Shown here: positions 49,574 through 52,042 of the stretch, piece after piece
Layout of the letters: every line of letters starts with the position of its first letter
Position numbering within the stretch: the first letter of the stretch is position 1
DNA from: Rhizobium alarense
GTDB taxonomy: Bacteria > Pseudomonadota > Alphaproteobacteria > Rhizobiales > Rhizobiaceae
DNA length: 52,042 bases
Assembly (NCBI RefSeq): GCF_021555155.1
Contig: NZ_JAKGBU010000027.1
Span: 1 to 52,042 of the forward strand
Direction: 5' to 3'
Made by a program: the position numbers and the translations under genes
Notes under the pieces: model-generated
Seen by the model: only the letters and a program-made list of their open reading frames with translations
The model's database searches: none
What the model was told of the DNA's origin: nothing

Positions 49574-50717
49574 GGGCGGGCTCCAGAAGGCGTTCATAGG
49601 GGACAAGATGCGCGGCGGCGGTTGCCTCCCAGCCATGTCGTGCGGCGACGGCGAGCCCGCGGGCGACGACCCGCATGCGGACGGGCTCGACCAGCGACAG
49701 CGCCATGCCCTCGGCGATGGAGGCGGGATGGCCGGGGTCGCACCAGATCGCGTCCTCGTCGCCGAGATATTCGGTGAAGGGTGGGATCGAGGAGACGACG
49801 GCCGGCGTTCCGCTCGCCATCGCCTCCAGCACGACGAGGCCGAAGCCCTCCTTCACCGATGCGAAGACCAGCGTATCGGCAACCCGGTAGAGCGCCGGCA
49901 TGTCGCTGTCCGCAACCGTTCCGATCAGGTGCACGGCGGCGGCGTGCTCGCCGAGTGCCGAGAGCTTTTCGCGGAAAACGGACTGGTAGTCGCCATGGTC
50001 GAGAAGCGACGCGCCGCCGGCGATGACGAACTGGGCGTCCGGTCGGATCGCGCGCACCTGACGGAAGGCCTCGAGCATCGCGAGCGTGTTCTTGCGGGCC
50101 TCGACGCCGCCGACCGCCAGAAAGACCGGACCTGGCGGCAGGTCGAGGTGCGCGGCAAGATCGGTCGCATCGACCGTCGGTGAAAAGCGAACCGTATCAA
50201 CACCGTTGCCGACATTGATTGCCGCAATTGCACGTCTCCCGGCAAGCTCGCGCTGCCAGAGCGCGCTGACCGTGAAGAAGGCGTCCGCGCGCTCGATGGA
50301 TCGATCCTGCAGGGCCATCAGCCGTGGATCGGAAAAACTGTCGATGTGATGCACGGTGCGGGCGAAGGTCGGGATAGACCCGCGCTCCTTGAGCGTCGCG
50401 AGCGCGTTTCCCGAAATGCCGTCATGGGCATGAAAGAGGTCGAAGTCCCGTGCGGCCGGGCTTTCGAAGTACGTCACGTAGTTGGCGATGCGCTGCTCAA
50501 CCGTGGCCGTCATGTCAGGCAGGGCAGGAGCAACCGGGATACAGACCGCGCGGCAGGACGGCGTTCGAAAGAATCCCTTGCCGGCGGCGTCAGGTGCATG
50601 CAGCACGACCTCGTGGCCGAGACGGCAGAGCGCTTCGGACAATTGCATGGCGTGAACGACACCGCCGCGCGGATTGGTCGAGTGCGCGAGCATCGCGATG
50701 CGGAGCGGGCGGCTCAT
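49566..50717 (-). CDS. glycosyltransferase family 4, MSMEG_0565 family (Nit1C-type)
   Basis: This 383-residue GT-B enzyme has an N-terminal acceptor domain (MLAHSTNPRGGVVHAMQL, with a GG-loop; LFHAHDGISGNAL) and a C-terminal nucleotide-sugar domain with FLAVGGVEARKNTLAMLEAF and the E-x7-E motif EGFGLVVLEAMASG. It would transfer a sugar from an NDP- or phospho-donor to a small acceptor. A glycosyltransferase occurs in many but not all nitrilase clusters of this type. It overlaps both neighbours (4 bases upstream, 8 downstream), so it is fully integrated in the operon. Confidence 0.85.
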   Translation of the reverse strand: MSRPLRIAMLAHSTNPRGGVVHAMQLSEALCRLGHEVVLHAPDAAGKGFFRTPSCRAVCIPVAPALPDMTATVEQRIANYVTYFESPAARDFDLFHAHDGISGNALATLKERGSIPTFARTVHHIDSFSDPRLMALQDRSIERADAFFTVSALWQRELAGRRAIAAINVGNGVDTVRFSPTVDATDLAAHLDLPPGPVFLAVGGVEARKNTLAMLEAFRQVRAIRPDAQFVIAGGASLLDHGDYQSVFREKLSALGEHAAAVHLIGTVADSDMPALYRVADTLVFASVKEGFGLVVLEAMASGTPAVVSSIPPFTEYLGDEDAIWCDPGHPASIAEGMALSLVEPVRMRVVARGLAVAARHGWEATAAAHLVPYERLLEPAHA

Positions 50718-51691
50718 GCGGCACGCTCCGGTCCGCCGAGGCGCATGAGCGGGGTCGCCGCATGGTTGCGGACGATGGCCCGGCTGCCCTTTGCCGCGAT
50801 GGCGACATCGCTTCCCTCCACGACGGTCCCGATCACGGCGGCGCTGATGCCGCGGGCGGCGAAGCGGCTGAGGATCACGTCGGCGGAGCCCGGCACGACG
50901 GAAAGCAGATAACCGAAACTCGGGAAGGTTGCGAGCCACCGGTCGAGCGATATGCCGGACGGCAATGGTATGGCCGAAACGTCGATCTCGATGCCGACAC
51001 CCGAACATTCGGCGAGCATGATTGCCGTGCCGACGATGCCGCCCTGGCTGATGTCCTTCGCCGTCCGCGCCAGCCCTGCCTCGGCGATAGCCGGCAGCAG
51101 TTCGAGATCCGCCCGCAGCCGCGCCGGCGGGGCATCGATCGCGGCCTCCCAGTTGTTGAACGGTTCGCGGTAGCGCCCGCGGTGGTCGACGGCGGCGATC
51201 AGCACGTCGCCGGGCCTGGCGTCGAAGCTGGTCAGCAGCCGTTTCGCCCGGCCCAGGATGGCAACGGAAAGCTGGCCGCGATCGGTCCTGATGTTGGTAT
51301 GGCCGCCGACGATCGGCACGCCGAAGGCGCATGCCGCCGCGCGCATGCCGTCGAGCACCGGTGCCGCGCCGGTTTCCCCGTCCGCCCAGACCGCATCGAC
51401 GACGGCGACGGGCCTGCCGCCCATTGCCGCGACGTCGGAGATGTTGACCATGACGCCGCACCATCCGGCAAACCAGGGGTCTGCAGCGACGAATTCGTTC
51501 ATGAAACCTTCGATGGCGAAGAGAAGATAACCATCCCCGTCCGGTAGTGCCGCGCAGTCGTCACCGACCGAGACCGTCTGGCCGGAAACACCGAGCCGGG
51601 CCGCGATCGCGCCGATATCGGCCTTTGCCGCGACGCCGGCGCCGCTAGACAACCGGGCCGCGAGCGCTGTTATGTCGATCCCGGCCGTCAT
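50714..51691 (-). CDS. AIR synthase-related protein, sll0787 family (Nit1C-type)
   Basis: This 325-residue protein has the PurM/AIRS two-domain fold: VSVGDDCAALPDGDGYLLFA (ATP-binding first domain), MVNISDVAAMGG, a GGHTNI segment and a second domain with KDISQGGIVGTAIML. AIRS-fold proteins bind ATP and activate carbonyl or amide oxygens, as in purine and selenophosphate synthesis. It corresponds to NitF of the Nit1C cluster. It overlaps the GNAT stop by 1-3 bases and the glycosyltransferase start by 4, indicating coupled translation. Confidence 0.87.
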   Translation of the reverse strand: MTAGIDITALAARLSSGAGVAAKADIGAIAARLGVSGQTVSVGDDCAALPDGDGYLLFAIEGFMNEFVAADPWFAGWCGVMVNISDVAAMGGRPVAVVDAVWADGETGAAPVLDGMRAAACAFGVPIVGGHTNIRTDRGQLSVAILGRAKRLLTSFDARPGDVLIAAVDHRGRYREPFNNWEAAIDAPPARLRADLELLPAIAEAGLARTAKDISQGGIVGTAIMLAECSGVGIEIDVSAIPLPSGISLDRWLATFPSFGYLLSVVPGSADVILSRFAARGISAAVIGTVVEGSDVAIAAKGSRAIVRNHAATPLMRLGGPERAA

Positions 51692-52042
51692 CACGCGGCT
51701 TTCTTCGGCAGGGCGACGAAGCCTGCTTCCGGCGTCGGGCAGGGCGGGTACCAGGCGAGGTCCGCCTTCATCCTGAGATGCGGCTTGCCGTGGAGTTCGA
51801 ATTCCTCGATCGCCTCCCAATGCAGCCGGCGGAAGAGCAGGCCGTTCTGTACCTGCACATTGGCGAGAAACGTGCGGCAGCCCATCGCATGTGCGGAGGA
51901 GACGGCAAGCCGGATCAACGTCGCGCCGAGCGCACCGATCTTGCGATAGTCGGAATGGACGGCGAGCCTGGAGCCCCACCATACACCCGGCTCCGGCTCT
52001 TGAATGCGGACCGTGCCGACCAGCCGGTCGGCGGCGACGCCC
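51691..52042 (-). CDS. GNAT-family N-acetyltransferase, MSMEG_0567/sll0786 family (partial)
   Basis: This is the C-terminal 116 residues of an acyltransferase running off the right edge. The acetyl-CoA-binding motif A is visible: VRIQEPEPGVWWGSRLAV, then RKIGALGATLIRLAV, where the R-x-x-G-x-G/A phosphate loop reads RKIGALG. It ends with WYPPCPTPEAGFVALPKKAA. The family occurs in Nit1C clusters as NitE, next to a radical-SAM enzyme and the nitrilase. Those genes should lie just outside the window. An ATG at 51918 lies inside the domain and is not the start. Confidence 0.85.
   Translation of the reverse strand, partial: GVAADRLVGTVRIQEPEPGVWWGSRLAVHSDYRKIGALGATLIRLAVSSAHAMGCRTFLANVQVQNGLLFRRLHWEAIEEFELHGKPHLRMKADLAWYPPCPTPEAGFVALPKKAA

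Noticed and set aside
51691-51918. A short 75-codon gene starting at ATG 51918.
   Set aside because: The frame stays open upstream to the window edge and encodes the acetyl-CoA-binding part of a GNAT domain, so the ATG is internal.

Overview
The window is about 52 kb of GC-rich DNA with long, tightly packed operons of ABC transporters, catabolic enzymes and one-component regulators (IclR x2, LysR, AraC, GntR, TetR). Gene content, codon style and two families of short palindromic intergenic repeats suggest an alphaproteobacterium of the Rhizobiales (Rhizobiaceae-like: Rhizobium, Shinella, Ensifer and relatives). This is inferred from protein style only; no rRNA or housekeeping marker is present. 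No tRNA, rRNA, CRISPR array, prophage or intact insertion sequence was seen. The content resembles an accessory catabolic region of a chromosome, chromid or megaplasmid.

Layout. (1) 58-9229: a divergent IclR regulator faces an operon of a ribose-type ABC importer (binding protein, double ATPase, two permeases), an amidohydrolase/lactonase, a PLP alanine-racemase-fold enzyme (D-threonine aldolase/D-serine dehydratase type) and an aspartoacylase-like deacylase. Two wrecked genes lie among them: a RidA gene with a one-base insertion and an internal deletion, and the N-terminal stub of an N-acyl-D-amino-acid deacylase. The theme looks like uptake and breakdown of (N-acyl) D-amino-acid-type compounds. 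(2) 9305-10904: an unrecognised TIM-barrel-like protein and an AT-rich promoter island. (3) 10905-15847: a DadA/PuuB-like FAD amine oxidase, a polar amino-acid ABC importer, a second IclR regulator and an intact RidA, a coherent oxidation-plus-imine-clearance operon. (4) 15863-22277: a LysR regulator divergent from an alpha/beta hydrolase that lacks its nucleophile, an RND adaptor and an RND pump, ending at a strong terminator. (5) 22330-30661: a leftward operon for a molybdenum hydroxylase of the xanthine-dehydrogenase family, with its large subunit split into two genes, plus SRPBCC, MoxR-type ATPase and CoxE-type VWA maturation proteins, an amidohydrolase and an AraC regulator.

(6) 30835-42299: a catabolic regulon for an unknown sugar or sugar acid, with two isomerase/epimerase TIM barrels, an enolase-superfamily dehydratase, a GntR/FadR-type regulator, a D-2-hydroxyacid dehydrogenase and a complete carbohydrate ABC importer with two ATPases, a 67-residue membrane protein and a binding protein. 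Five palindromes of the form TTGGTnnnACCAA sit in the two control regions and tie these units together as a probable GntR regulon. (7) 42671-47118: a TetR regulator divergent from a UPF0261/Tm-1-like protein, a PEP-hydrolase-type TIM barrel, a cupin and an M24 peptidase-like protein. (8) 47137-52042: the downstream part of a nitrilase-associated Nit1C-type cluster (GNAT, AIR-synthase-like, glycosyltransferase, small MSMEG_0570-type protein, flavin oxidoreductase), with an LnmK/Pnap_2097-like protein translationally coupled at its end. The nitrilase and radical-SAM genes are expected just beyond the right edge.

The most promising places for new biology are the Nit1C-type cluster with its LnmK-like partner, the split molybdenum hydroxylase, the two separate halves of a Tm-1-like protein, and the GntR regulon of unknown substrate.
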